From the NCBI RefSeq assembly GCF_003668995.1, contig NZ_CP033068.1:930001-994000 (forward strand): 64,000 nucleotides of DNA. The letters are read 5' to 3'. Both the position numbers and the translations under genes were made by a program. Source of the DNA: Flavobacterium sp. 140616W15. Lineage in GTDB: Bacteria; Bacteroidota; Bacteroidia; Flavobacteriales; Flavobacteriaceae. Numbering within the stretch: position 1 is the first letter of the stretch; each line of letters starts with the position of its first letter. The notes under the pieces were generated by a model. That model made no database searches and was not told the DNA's origin. It saw only the letters and a program-made list of their open reading frames with translations. Below are positions 44,572 through 54,147 of the stretch, piece after piece.

Positions 44572-45408
44572 CTACAAATTTACATATTTTAAAGAAACCC
44601 AATTATTTCTTTGAAATTTTTTAACATATTTCAATCCTTTTTCTGTGCATGAAGCATCAATATAAGGAATGTCTTCTTCATAAAAACCACTTAATAATAA
44701 AGTCCCTTTTGGATTTAGGCAATCAACATAACTTTGCATGTCGTTTAGTAAAATATTACGGTTGATATTAGCGATAATCAAATCGTATTTTTTACCAGCT
44801 AATAATGCCGCATCACCTTCATAAACGGTGATATGCTTGCAATTATTGCGTTCTGCATTTTCTATTGAGTTTAAATAGCACCAATTATCAATGTCAATTG
44901 CATCAATAGGTTGAGCACCTTTCATTTCGGCAAGAATAGCAAGAATAGCAGTTCCGCAACCCATATCTAAAGTTTTTAATCCGTTAACATCCATTTCTAA
45001 TAAATGCTGAATCATCATATGAGTTGTTTCGTGATGACCTGTACCAAAACTCATTTTTGGTTCGATTACAATGTCAAACTCAGCATTTGTTTTTGGATGA
45101 AAAGGAGCACGAACATGACAGTTTCCGTCAACATCAATAGGTTCGAAGTTTTTTTCCCATTCTTCATTCCAATTTACTTGCTCAATTTCTTCAAATGTAT
45201 ACTCAATCTTAAATTCATCCGATTGTAAAATATGAATATCCTCTAGAATAGCTTCGTCCCATAAATCCTTTTGTACAAATGCAGAAATCCCAGTTTCAGT
45301 TTCGGTAAAACTCTCAAATGCTTTCTCGCCTAATTCAGCAATTAGTATTTCTGATCCTAATTCTTTAGGTTCAATCGTGAAGTGATACCCGATATAAATG
45401 TTTGACAT
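44572..45408 (-). CDS. prmA: Ribosomal protein L11 methyltransferase
   Basis: The 278-residue SAM-dependent enzyme trimethylates ribosomal protein L11. The substrate-recognition N-terminal domain (about 1-105) is followed by the Rossmann methyltransferase: MSFGTGHHETTHMMIQHL, motif I LDMGCGTAILAILAE, and IIANINRNILL (post-II NxNR-like). Length and layout are standard. It is in an operon with clpS. On the minus strand a TAnnTTTG box lies 15-22 bases upstream. Confidence 0.95.
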   Translation of the reverse strand: MSNIYIGYHFTIEPKELGSEILIAELGEKAFESFTETETGISAFVQKDLWDEAILEDIHILQSDEFKIEYTFEEIEQVNWNEEWEKNFEPIDVDGNCHVRAPFHPKTNAEFDIVIEPKMSFGTGHHETTHMMIQHLLEMDVNGLKTLDMGCGTAILAILAEMKGAQPIDAIDIDNWCYLNSIENAERNNCKHITVYEGDAALLAGKKYDLIIANINRNILLNDMQSYVDCLNPKGTLLLSGFYEEDIPYIDASCTEKGLKYVKKFQRNNWVSLKYVNL

Positions 45409-45422
45409 ATTTGTTTTTTTTG

Positions 45423-45430
45423 CAAAGGTA
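45423..45430 (-). promoter_or_regulatory. Candidate -7 box of prmA-clpS
   Basis: On the minus strand TACCTTTG fits TAnnTTTG and would start transcription close to the prmA ATG. No convincing -33 element is seen. Confidence 0.45.
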
Positions 45431-45519
45431 ACAATCGAAATTTGAAATTGTTTAAAAAAATGAATAACGTTACCATATTATGCTGTATTTTAGCTTAAAA
45501 TTTGTAAGTATTAATAAAA

Positions 45520-46662
45520 ATGAGAAGCTTAATTATTGTATTACTATTCGTAGTAATAAATAACTCCGGATGTGTTAATAAACAAGAAGTGATTCGCTCT
45601 TTTTGTTATTGGAGAACGACTGCTTATTTTGATAATGAAGATGATTCAATTTGTAAGAGTTTGGATGTGAAACATATATATGTTCGTTTTTTTGATGTAG
45701 ACTGGAATCCGTATAAAAAGGAACCACTTCCTGTAGCGACAATAAAGAAATTGGATTTTAATGAAACCAATCCAGAGATAACACCTAGTATTTTTATCAC
45801 CAATGCCGTTGTGTTAGAATCAAGTAAGGGACAATTAGACACTTTGGCTAAACAAATTCAGAAAAGAATAAAAGAAATTGGACAGAGGTATGTAAATCAT
45901 AAAGCAGAGACAAACGCCAGTAAAATTTTGTATGCTGGTTATTATACACAAAAAGGAGATTTCAGAAAAAGATTAAATTTCGATTCTATTAAAGCAGTTG
46001 AATTAGCTAAGTTAGAACCTAATTTTAATGAAGTACTAATTGATTGTGATTGGACTGAACAATCAAAAGAGAATTATTTTTATTTGCTAGAGCAGATTAA
46101 AAAAGAATTAGAAAACTGTCAATTGTCAGCAACTATAAGGTTATGGCAATATAAATATTATGAAAAAGCGGGAATTCCCCCAGTTGATAGAGGATTGTTG
46201 ATGTGTTACAATTTGTCAAATCCAAATGATTATATGGCAAAAAACTCTATTGGGACAAGTGATGAATTAGAAAAATATATTACACATAGTGATTATGAAC
46301 TCGATTTAGATGTAGCATTGCCATTATTTAGTTGGACAGTTATTTTTAGAGGGAGTAATTTTAAAGGTGTCGTTTCTGATTATGAGAGTTTTATTAAAGA
46401 TAGTGTAAGATTTAAAAAGATTGCACCTAATAGATATGTACTTCAAGATGATGTTTTAGTGGGGCAAACGTATTTGCGTAATGGTGATGAGATAAGAATC
46501 GAAAAAATCTCAGACGATGAGATTAATAAAATGATTTCGATTATAAAAAACAGGGTGCCTTTTAATGATAATACGAAGGTTACATTTTTTTCATTTGATA
46601 AAAAATACATCCATGATTACGGCATCAAAAACATTTCTGGTTATTATGCGCGTTTTCACTAG
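45520..46662 (+). CDS. Lipoprotein of unknown function, possibly TIM-barrel
   Basis: The 380-residue protein has a lipoprotein signal (MRSLIIVLLFVVINNSG, then Cys18). The body shows regularly spaced beta-type segments ending in polar motifs: VKHIYVRFFDVDW, NEVLIDCDWTEQSKENYF, SATIRLWQYKY, RGLLMCYNLSNPNDY and DVALPLFSW. This rhythm suggests a glycosidase-like TIM barrel, with DCDW and DVDW as acidic candidates, but I cannot name a family. The last 17 bases overlap the start of the next gene, so translation is coupled. The pair stands alone between minus-strand genes. Confidence 0.75.
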   Translation: MRSLIIVLLFVVINNSGCVNKQEVIRSFCYWRTTAYFDNEDDSICKSLDVKHIYVRFFDVDWNPYKKEPLPVATIKKLDFNETNPEITPSIFITNAVVLESSKGQLDTLAKQIQKRIKEIGQRYVNHKAETNASKILYAGYYTQKGDFRKRLNFDSIKAVELAKLEPNFNEVLIDCDWTEQSKENYFYLLEQIKKELENCQLSATIRLWQYKYYEKAGIPPVDRGLLMCYNLSNPNDYMAKNSIGTSDELEKYITHSDYELDLDVALPLFSWTVIFRGSNFKGVVSDYESFIKDSVRFKKIAPNRYVLQDDVLVGQTYLRNGDEIRIEKISDDEINKMISIIKNRVPFNDNTKVTFFSFDKKYIHDYGIKNISGYYARFH

Positions 46663-48967
46663 CATAATTTTATTATTTGCTTTTCAGATTTCGTTTGCTT
46701 GTGGATGGGAAGAATCTGCAGAAGCGAGTCGATTGGTTTTGTTTAAATCAGAAAGAAATGGGTTTCTTAAACTACATTATTTTTGTTATTCGGCTAATAA
46801 CTTTCATGAAGTTAGTGAGGTATCTAATAAAGATCAGGAAATAAACTGTTTAGAATGGCAGAAAAAAATTGGGACTCATGTTGCCACAGCAGATATTTAT
46901 ACAATCCTGTATGAAACAGACTCAGATAAATTTCAAGAAGCATATCAGAACAAAACATTAAAGCTAACTTTTGCTAAGAACTCCTTTATTGCAACTTTGT
47001 TGCTATCAAAGAATAAAGCCTTTTTAGATTATCTGGTATTTGCAAAAAAGTTAGAGTATAATAATGTTTCAAGTTTAAAATGGGAATCCTGGAGCAGTAT
47101 AAACAGCTATCAGGAAAATGTAAATAATGTTGCATTAGGTGATTATGAAAAAAAAATAGCATCTATTAAGGATCCTTTTTTAAAACAACGTTACGCATTT
47201 CTTATTCTGAGAGATCGTTTTTATAGAGCAGATAAAGTTGAAGTGATTCGTTTATATGATACTTATTTTGCTAAAGATAAAAATACAATTTTAGAACCTT
47301 GGGCCTTGTATTATAAAGCATTGTGTATTGATGATTATCCTCTTCAAAATTATTTATTAAGTAAAGTTTTTGCTTCTTGTGATGATAAGTCATTTGCGGT
47401 AATGCAACATTATAATTTTAGGCAAACAGCAGCTACATTAAGTTTGGCGAAAAATGATGAAGAGCGTAACATGATTTTGATAATCGAAAGTATGCGAAAT
47501 CCTGCCCCAGACTTAAGTACAATAAAACAAGTATATAATCTTGATTCTAATAGTGTTTATTTTAGTTTTTTGGTTCAAAGAGAAATTAATAAACTCGAAG
47601 ATTGGATTTTTACTCCTAAATATTCATCTAGTAAAATTCCTTCAGTAAGTTTTGACCAAATGAGTTGGTATGATAATTATGAAAAGGCCAAAACTGATAA
47701 TTTTAATAAAGATATTTTCTACCTAAAAGAATTGAGGGAATTCTTGATAGGAGTTCATGCTAAAGTATCGGGAGAACAAAAAGATTTTATTTCATCGGCA
47801 ATTGCGCAATTATGCTTTATAGATGATGAAATAGATTTAGGAAAAAAGTACGTTGCAATGATTTCTGATAAAGCAAATACTTCAATTCAATTGCAAAAGA
47901 ACATCCAGTTGGCTCTTGTGGCTTTAAAGCAAGATGACTTACAAGATAAAAACACTCAAAAGAATCTTTTTAATTATTTTAATGCAATAGAGAACTTGGT
48001 CGAAAAAGATAATAGTTTGCTTAAAAACTTATATAGTTTATACAGAATTGCAAGTAATGAGTTTTCAAAGCAAGGAGATAAAGCAACTGCAGGTTTATTG
48101 TTCTTAAAATCTAATCTCAAGAAAGAAGCTTCTGATTCTTGGTATTATGATGTTCCATCTTTTTATCAATATATAGGTTATTTTGAAAGATTCGCAACTT
48201 TAGATGATATGGATAATTTGATAGCTCTATATCAGAAAGTGAATAAAACCCCGTTTGAAAAATATATTTGTGCAGGGACAATAGCACCCGATGTGAATTA
48301 TTATAGAGATGTAAAAGGAACTATTGCTTTTAGGAAAAATAATTTGGCAGTAGCTTATCAAATATTTGCTAGTATGCCAGCTAATTTTTGGCAAAAAAAT
48401 TACGAGTATAAGACGTATCTTAATGAAGATCCATTTACTCCTAAAGTATTACAGAAACAAAAAGAGAGAAAGTTTAATTATCATTTTAATAAAGCTGAGT
48501 TTGTAGCTAGATTGATTGAATTGAAAAAAGAAAACACAGTTAAAAGCAATTTACTATTAGGACATGCTTATTTTAATGTTTCTTATTGGGGGAACTCTTG
48601 GATGATGATCGCTTACGATTGGTCATCTTATGGTAATAAACAAACATATTCAGATTATGTTTATGGAGAGAATAATTATGATGCAGAGATGAAGTATCAA
48701 AACTCAAATTATTATCGATGTACATTGGCTAAAATGTATTATGAAAAAGCATTGAAGATGTCTAAAAATAAAGAAGAAAAAGCACTGGCAAGTTTAATGA
48801 TCTTTGAATGTAATTATTATGATTATTATAGAGATTTTATTATTTCGGAAGATGAGCGTGTCGCTTTTAAAATTGGAAAAGAAATAGTTGATTTTTATTC
48901 AGTGTATAATACAACAAAAACATTCAAGCAATATAATTGTCCGCTTTTGGAGGCATTTATAAAATAA
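46646..48967 (+). CDS. Large secreted protein of unknown function, helical-repeat type
   Basis: The frame is open from 46565, but the ATG at 46646 gives a good signal peptide (MRVFTSIILLFAFQISFA) and overlaps the upstream gene by 17 bases, so it is preferred; the product has 773 residues. The body is rich in Lys, Asn, Tyr and Leu, with helix pairs like TPR or Sel1 repeats (for example FLKQRYAFLILRDRFYRADKVEVIRLYDTYF and KMYYEKALKMSKNKEEKALASLMIFECNYYDYY). No catalytic motif is recognised. Translational coupling implies that it works with the lipoprotein encoded before it. Confidence 0.78.
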   Translation: MRVFTSIILLFAFQISFACGWEESAEASRLVLFKSERNGFLKLHYFCYSANNFHEVSEVSNKDQEINCLEWQKKIGTHVATADIYTILYETDSDKFQEAYQNKTLKLTFAKNSFIATLLLSKNKAFLDYLVFAKKLEYNNVSSLKWESWSSINSYQENVNNVALGDYEKKIASIKDPFLKQRYAFLILRDRFYRADKVEVIRLYDTYFAKDKNTILEPWALYYKALCIDDYPLQNYLLSKVFASCDDKSFAVMQHYNFRQTAATLSLAKNDEERNMILIIESMRNPAPDLSTIKQVYNLDSNSVYFSFLVQREINKLEDWIFTPKYSSSKIPSVSFDQMSWYDNYEKAKTDNFNKDIFYLKELREFLIGVHAKVSGEQKDFISSAIAQLCFIDDEIDLGKKYVAMISDKANTSIQLQKNIQLALVALKQDDLQDKNTQKNLFNYFNAIENLVEKDNSLLKNLYSLYRIASNEFSKQGDKATAGLLFLKSNLKKEASDSWYYDVPSFYQYIGYFERFATLDDMDNLIALYQKVNKTPFEKYICAGTIAPDVNYYRDVKGTIAFRKNNLAVAYQIFASMPANFWQKNYEYKTYLNEDPFTPKVLQKQKERKFNYHFNKAEFVARLIELKKENTVKSNLLLGHAYFNVSYWGNSWMMIAYDWSSYGNKQTYSDYVYGENNYDAEMKYQNSNYYRCTLAKMYYEKALKMSKNKEEKALASLMIFECNYYDYYRDFIISEDERVAFKIGKEIVDFYSVYNTTKTFKQYNCPLLEAFIK

Positions 48968-49035
48968 GATTTATATTGTTCTGTATGTCGGTATAAAGGA
49001 ATGTACAGATAACGCAGATGTGGTAATTTAAGTGA

Positions 49036-49170
49036 TTTAAACGCAAAGGACGCTAAGATTTACGCAAAGTCCACAGAGAATACAAAATTCACAAAGCTTT
49101 GCGGACTTTGCGGTTTTGCGAGAAATCTTACTTAAAAAACCTTGCGCGCTTTGCGGTTAAATTTTTCCAG
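49036..49170. repeat. Palindromic GCAAAG-type intergenic repeat
   Basis: The left half reads AAACGCAAAGGACGCTAAG followed by ATTTACGCAAAGTCC. The right half, read in reverse complement, gives AACCGCAAAGCGCGCAAGG and CCGCAAAGTCCGC, so the element is an imperfect inverted repeat. Related sequence (AACCGCAAAGAGCGCCAAG) recurs at 59063-59110. Confidence 0.65.
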
Positions 49171-49193
49171 ATAGAATAAGTGTGAGAAACAAA

Positions 49194-49223
49194 AAAGAGC
49201 GATAAAATGAATTATCGCTCTTT
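49194..49223 (-). terminator. Terminator of the DUF349 gene
   Basis: A perfect 12-bp stem (AAAGAGCGATAA / TTATCGCTCTTT, 6-base loop) has an A run on its left, so on the minus strand it is followed by a T run. It may also end the plus-strand gene at 48967. Confidence 0.85.
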
Positions 49224-49245
49224 CTTATATGTGTATTCTAAAAAA

Positions 49246-51264
49246 TTAGTTGTTTGAATCTAAATTTCTTAATTGGTGTAATTTCTCTTTCCAAACATCA
49301 AGGCTTTCTTTGTGAAGTGCAATGTTTTTGCGAACTTCTAGAACTATTGAATTTTCTTTTTTAGCATTTTTTGTATTGGTAAAGAACTGAATGTTATTCT
49401 CTAATTGGAAAATTTCATTTTGAACTTCTTCAATTTTACGCATTAAGAAAATTTTCTCGTTGTCTAATTTTCTCGTATCGTTGCTTTCTGATAAATTATC
49501 AATTCTGTTTGAAAAACGAATCATTTCTGTTTCTTTTTTGCTTAGGCTTAATTTTTCAAAAAGCGCATCTAGAATTTTATTGAATTTACCTTCGATATGA
49601 CGTCTAGGGAAAGGTACTTTTCCGAAGCCTTTCCATGTCTCGATGTGTAATTTTATAGCATCAAGATCGGTTTTATGATCACCGGTAAGTTGGAATTCTC
49701 TAATAGTTTCTAAGTATGCTTTTTTATTGTCAAAAGCAGCTACTTCATCACCATTTTCTTCGTTTTTATGTTCTTTTAATTTGTCAAAATAACTATTACA
49801 AGCATCCTTAAAATCTTTCCAGATTTTATCAGAGTATTTTCTAGGAACATGTCCAATTTGTTTCCACTCCTCCTGAATTTTTTTCATTATAGGAGTAGTT
49901 GCCTCGTAATCGGTACTTTCTTGTAATTCTTTGGCTTTGGCTACCAAGGCCATTTTTTTATTTAAATTGTCGTTTTGGTCTTTTTTAATGTCCTTGTAAA
50001 AAGAGTTTTTAAAAGTATTAAAATTTCTAACGGCAGTTTTAAAAGCACTCCAAGTAGCTTCGTTTACATCTGAAGGAACTTTTCCGGCTGCAAAAAATGC
50101 AGAACGTAAAGCTTCTACTTTTTCTATTTGTTGCAACCATAAAGAGTGTGTATTTACTTTTTCGGTAGCAAGAGCTTCGATTTGCGAAATGATATTTTTC
50201 TTAACTTCTAGGTTTTCAAGTTCTGAACCTCTAATGTTTTCGAATAAAACTTCGCGTTTATCATGAATTTTTTTAGTTAATTCACTAAACTTATTCCATA
50301 TTTCATCACGGTGTTCTTTAGAAACAGGACCAATATCTTCTTTCCAGATTTTATGTAAATCTTGTAGCTCTCTAAATGCTTTGCTTACATCTGCTTCATT
50401 TACTAATTCTTCTACGCGAGCAACAATTTTTTGTTTTTGTTCCAGATTGTGTTTAAAATCTAAATCTCTTGCTTCGCGATCTAAATGTAAATAATCATAA
50501 AAATTTTCTACATGAAAATGGTAGTTATTCCATACGTGATTGTATTTATCTTTTGGAATTGAACCTGCATTTTTCCATCTTTCTCTTAGTTCATTAAAAT
50601 GTTTAAGAGTATCTTTTATGTTTTCTTGCGGATTAATAAGCTCTTTTAACTCCTCAACAATGGCTAATCTGTTTTCTAAATTAGATTTCAGATTGGTTTG
50701 TAGGCTTTTAAAGTGAGCATTTCTATGATCTCTGAATATGTTGTAATATTCATCAAATTTCGTTTTTAATGGAGAATGATATTGAAATTCTTCGTTTGGA
50801 TCTTGATTTTCAGCATTAAATTCTTCTCTTTTTTCTTCGATAAGATGATTGTACTGTAGCAAAAACGATTTTTTGATTTCTTCAATATGTTCTTTTACAG
50901 ACATAACCTTATCTGACGAGACTAATTTTTTTAGCTCTGCTACTAGTTCGTCTAGCGAAAAAGTATTATAATCATGCATCGGAAGGTCATGGCGCTCTTT
51001 CAGCGTTTCATCTTCACTCTCTTCGGCATTAGAATTGGTTATTGCATCTAGTGCAGTCTGGTTTTGAGTTTCGGCAACAGTTTCTTTATCTGATAACTCT
51101 TCGTTAGAAGGAGCTATTGTATTCTCAGATTCAGATACAATGGTTTCCGATTCACTTTCATTAATTTCAACTGAAACAGTTTCATTGTTTTCAGTTGAAT
51201 TTGCAGATTCAATTTCTAATTTTCCATCTGCCTCTTGCAGGTTATCATTCTTTTCTTCTAACAT
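49246..51264 (-). CDS. DUF349 repeat protein
   Basis: The 672-residue protein has an acidic, low-complexity N-terminus (about 1-90, many Glu/Ser/Asn) followed by five or six DUF349 repeats of about 70 residues, each a helix pair with the pattern FNELRERWKNAGSIPKDKYNHVWNNY, LHKIWKEDIGPVSKEHRDEIWNKF or IQEEWKQIGHVPRKYSDKIWKDF. A coiled coil (about 595-665) ends the protein. It is probably cytosolic. The family is common in Bacteroidota and Actinobacteria; its role is not settled. On the minus strand TTTG-N19-TATCTTTC upstream could be its promoter. Confidence 0.92.
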   Translation of the reverse strand: MLEEKNDNLQEADGKLEIESANSTENNETVSVEINESESETIVSESENTIAPSNEELSDKETVAETQNQTALDAITNSNAEESEDETLKERHDLPMHDYNTFSLDELVAELKKLVSSDKVMSVKEHIEEIKKSFLLQYNHLIEEKREEFNAENQDPNEEFQYHSPLKTKFDEYYNIFRDHRNAHFKSLQTNLKSNLENRLAIVEELKELINPQENIKDTLKHFNELRERWKNAGSIPKDKYNHVWNNYHFHVENFYDYLHLDREARDLDFKHNLEQKQKIVARVEELVNEADVSKAFRELQDLHKIWKEDIGPVSKEHRDEIWNKFSELTKKIHDKREVLFENIRGSELENLEVKKNIISQIEALATEKVNTHSLWLQQIEKVEALRSAFFAAGKVPSDVNEATWSAFKTAVRNFNTFKNSFYKDIKKDQNDNLNKKMALVAKAKELQESTDYEATTPIMKKIQEEWKQIGHVPRKYSDKIWKDFKDACNSYFDKLKEHKNEENGDEVAAFDNKKAYLETIREFQLTGDHKTDLDAIKLHIETWKGFGKVPFPRRHIEGKFNKILDALFEKLSLSKKETEMIRFSNRIDNLSESNDTRKLDNEKIFLMRKIEEVQNEIFQLENNIQFFTNTKNAKKENSIVLEVRKNIALHKESLDVWKEKLHQLRNLDSNN

Positions 51265-51465
51265 TTTGTCAATGTATAAGGTTTTTACTTTAAATCTAGA
51301 GCGAAAGATACTAAAGGTGTTCCGAACTACAAAATAAATCCTTTATTTATAGTGGGTTTAAGTTTAATATTCTTGTTAATTGGTTGTTTATGAGGTTGTA
51401 AAAGCGATTGTAATTGCCATTAGATATTTAAAATATTCTTACTTTTTTGTATAAAATTGCTTTTA

Positions 51466-52872
51466 TCATTGTTTTTTGTTTGAAAAACGTTTTATAATTG
51501 CCTGATAATGTTTACCTCCATTTTTTAATTTTCTTTCTTGCGTTTCTAGATTTACTGAATACAATCCGAATTTTTTATCGTATCCTAAACTCCATTCAAA
51601 ATTATCAATTAAAGACCAATAATAATATCCTCTTACGTCATATCCATCTTTTATAGCTTCTGATATGGCAAATATTTCTCTTTCTATAAACAGGCCTCTT
51701 TTGTTGTCTTTGGCATCGGCAATACCTGTTTCAGTGATAATGATTGGTTTCCTGATTCGTGACATTCGTTTAATTGCTCTATAAATTCCTTCAGGGTAAA
51801 CAGTATAATCCATATCAGTCATATCTTCACCAGCCACTGGTGAAAACATTTTTTCATGCTCAATGAACTTAAATGTAGTAGCATAATGCGAGTAATAATT
51901 GAGACCCATAAAGTCTATAGTATTAGGAGCATCTTTGTCGAAATAATTTTCATTAGCTTGAAATGGAACTCCAAAATGATATTTTCCTGTTTCGAAGAAG
52001 TTTAATGATGAATTATTAAAATTGTCATTAGCAACCAAAGCTCCGATCCAATCCAGTAAGTTCCATCTATTTTTAGGTTCAAAGAAAAAAATGTCTTTTA
52101 CAATCCCTATTTGTGATTCCTTACCATTTGATAGGTTTTTTATTATTTTATAAGCTTGTGTGTGGGTAATTAATATATTTTTCAAAACCCTTCCTGCAAT
52201 TTTTGAATTCTTTTTGCCTGGAGGAAATATGTCTGACATAAAAGCCAGATTTGTGTACACATTAATTTCATTAAAAGTTGTCCAATACGTAACGCGATCA
52301 CTGTATTTTTCAAATACAGTTTTTACAAACAATAAAAAGTAAGAGATGTTTTCTTCTTTTTCAAATCCTCCTTTATTCATAAACCACAGCGGTTCTTCAA
52401 AATGGTGCAAGGTAATGTTTGGGATGATTTGCTTAGCTAATAAGCTGTCAATTACATCCGAGTAATGTTGAATAGCATCGGAGTTAAATTTTCCTTCCTC
52501 GGGGTTTATTTTACTCCATGATAAAGAGAAGCGATAGGAGTTAACGCCTAATTCCTGCATGAGCTCGATATCTTTGGGATATAGATTCCAATGATCGGTG
52601 GCAAGACCTGCTTTATCACCATTATCAATTCGCGGTTTACCTTTTTCGTTTTTTTGATTTTCCCACCAAGACCAGTTGCTATTAGTATGACCACCTTCAA
52701 CTTGATGTGCCGCAGTAGCAGTTCCCCAATGAAAATCTTTTGGAAAATTTAAATTATTGGTGTTTCTTTTAGTCCAATCCCAGCTTATAACAGGATGTTT
52801 AATAGAAAGATAAATAATTATGAGCAGGTAGAGTATTATAGTAATAACAAGCACTTTTAAAAATACAATCAT
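51466..52872 (-). CDS. Membrane-anchored GH1 family beta-glycosidase
   Basis: The 468-residue enzyme begins with an uncleaved-type membrane helix (FLKVLVITIILYLLIIIYLSI, residues 4-24) and then a full GH1 barrel from about 42 (NFPKDFHWGTATAAHQVEG). The acid/base is Glu202 in TTFNEINVYTN and the nucleophile Glu381 in IITETGIADA; RGYYYWSLIDNFEWSLGY is the standard C-terminal aglycone region. The membrane helix is unusual for GH1, and suggests that the enzyme faces the periplasm while tethered to the inner membrane. The usual HWDLPQ is LHHFEEPLW here. Substrate unknown. Confidence 0.9.
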   Translation of the reverse strand: MIVFLKVLVITIILYLLIIIYLSIKHPVISWDWTKRNTNNLNFPKDFHWGTATAAHQVEGGHTNSNWSWWENQKNEKGKPRIDNGDKAGLATDHWNLYPKDIELMQELGVNSYRFSLSWSKINPEEGKFNSDAIQHYSDVIDSLLAKQIIPNITLHHFEEPLWFMNKGGFEKEENISYFLLFVKTVFEKYSDRVTYWTTFNEINVYTNLAFMSDIFPPGKKNSKIAGRVLKNILITHTQAYKIIKNLSNGKESQIGIVKDIFFFEPKNRWNLLDWIGALVANDNFNNSSLNFFETGKYHFGVPFQANENYFDKDAPNTIDFMGLNYYSHYATTFKFIEHEKMFSPVAGEDMTDMDYTVYPEGIYRAIKRMSRIRKPIIITETGIADAKDNKRGLFIEREIFAISEAIKDGYDVRGYYYWSLIDNFEWSLGYDKKFGLYSVNLETQERKLKNGGKHYQAIIKRFSNKKQ

Positions 52873-53022
52873 ACTTTATTATCTGTTTTAATTAAAACAA
52901 AGCTAGAGTATTAAGTTTAAGTGATTGTTTTATGGTGTTATGTTAGTATTAAAAAAAAGTAGTTAAGAGGAGGATACAAAGTGGATGGATATTTTATATA
53001 ATTACGGAGATTTTTCTCAAAC

Positions 53023-53154
53023 TTGTCTTTCTGACGAAGGAAGAATCTTCACGAGTAACTCTACAATCTAAAAAAAGCAACAAAGAATCATATATATATT
53101 ACACTCATAGTAACTGAATTTCTTACGGAGATTCTTCCTTCGTCAGAAAGACAA
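53023..53154. repeat. Inverted-repeat element, 26-bp perfect arms
   Basis: The arms 53023-53048 (TTGTCTTTCTGACGAAGGAA then GAATCT) and 53129-53154 are perfect inverted copies separated by 80 bases. A diverged element with the same architecture is at 59259-59350. Confidence 0.85.
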
Positions 53155-53189
53155 TATTGTGGCTGTTAGGGATGATTTATGTTACTATT

Positions 53190-53340
53190 GCCAAGTTTAT
53201 CTAGGTAGTAACACGGATTAAAAATAGATTTTTAAAAAAGCCATAAATGAAATCCGTTTATCTTTTCGCTAAGTAAATCCGCGTCATCTGCGTTCAAATA
53301 AACGCCATCCGCGTTCTATTATTCGTGAAACAGTCGTAAA
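53190..53340. repeat. Intergenic array of ATCCGCGT/CGGATT words
   Basis: Words such as AACACGGATTAAAAATAG, GAAATCCGTTTATC, AAATCCGCGTCATCTGCGTTC and CCATCCGCGTTC alternate in both orientations. In reverse complement they read GAACGCGGAT, matching units at 59.0-59.2 kb. Confidence 0.6.
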
Positions 53341-53344
53341 TAAA

Positions 53345-53376
53345 AAAAGACCGCAATTTTGTAATTGCAGTCTTTT
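53345..53376 (-). terminator. Terminator of the TPR-aroE operon
   Basis: AAAAGACCGCAATT and AATTGCAGTCTTTT pair with one mismatch around TTGT. On the minus strand a T run follows. Confidence 0.8.
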
Positions 53377-53397
53377 AATATTCGTTGGTTATGATTT

Positions 53398-54147
53398 CTA
53401 TTTATTCCAAATCTTCCAGGCTTTCTCGGCTTGAAAAATAAGCATATCGTATCCGTTTTTTATTGTGGCTCCGTTTTCTTTTGCTTTTCTAAGAAATGTA
53501 GTTTCTTCCGGATTGTATATTAAATCGTAGGCAATATGTTTTTTTGTGAAATATTCATATGGAATTGCTGGACAAGCTTCAATATTTGGGCTTGTACCAA
53601 CGGGTGTACTATTGATTATAATTTGATAATTATCAAAAGTAGTAGCATTGATTAAATTATAATCTATAATATTCTCTTTGGCTTCGCGAGATACAAAAGT
53701 GTATAAAATACCTAATTCATCCAAAGCATAGGCAACAGCTTTTGAAGCGCCTCCTGTACCTAAAATTAATGCTTTTTTGTGGTGTGACTTTAATAAAGGC
53801 TTCAGTGATTTTTTAAAACCATAATAATCGGTGTTGTATCCTTTTAGTTTTCCTTTTTTGGTAAACTTGATAGTATTTACAGCACCGATTAATGTAGCTT
53901 TTTTTGATAATTTATCTAAAAAGGGCAATACTTGTTGTTTGTAAGGAATCGTTACGTTTAATCCTTTTAAATCAGGATTGGTTTTTGTCAACGTTGTAAA
54001 ATGATTAATCTCTGGAATGTCAAAATTTTCATAACTACATCCTTTAAAATGTTCGTCGCTGAATTTCTCAGTAAAATAACCTTTCGAAAAAGAGTAACTA
54101 ATATTTTTTCCTAACAAGCCAAAACGTCTTTTTAAAGTATCAATCAT
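53398..54147 (-). CDS. aroE: Shikimate dehydrogenase
   Basis: The 249-residue NADP enzyme reduces 3-dehydroshikimate to shikimate in aromatic amino acid synthesis. Visible are SYSFSKGYF (shikimate-binding Ser pair), the catalytic Lys70 in LNVTIPYKQQV, Asp107 in GYNTDYYGF, and the cofactor loop ILGTGGASKAVAYAL. It is slightly short, as is common in Bacteroidota. Its ATG overlaps the stop of the TPR gene by one base, so translation is coupled. Confidence 0.95.
   Translation of the reverse strand: MIDTLKRRFGLLGKNISYSFSKGYFTEKFSDEHFKGCSYENFDIPEINHFTTLTKTNPDLKGLNVTIPYKQQVLPFLDKLSKKATLIGAVNTIKFTKKGKLKGYNTDYYGFKKSLKPLLKSHHKKALILGTGGASKAVAYALDELGILYTFVSREAKENIIDYNLINATTFDNYQIIINSTPVGTSPNIEACPAIPYEYFTKKHIAYDLIYNPEETTFLRKAKENGATIKNGYDMLIFQAEKAWKIWNK

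Noticed and set aside
46565..46645. Longer start for the 773-residue secreted protein
   Set aside because: It would place 27 residues before the signal peptide and lengthen the overlap with the upstream gene to about 100 bases.
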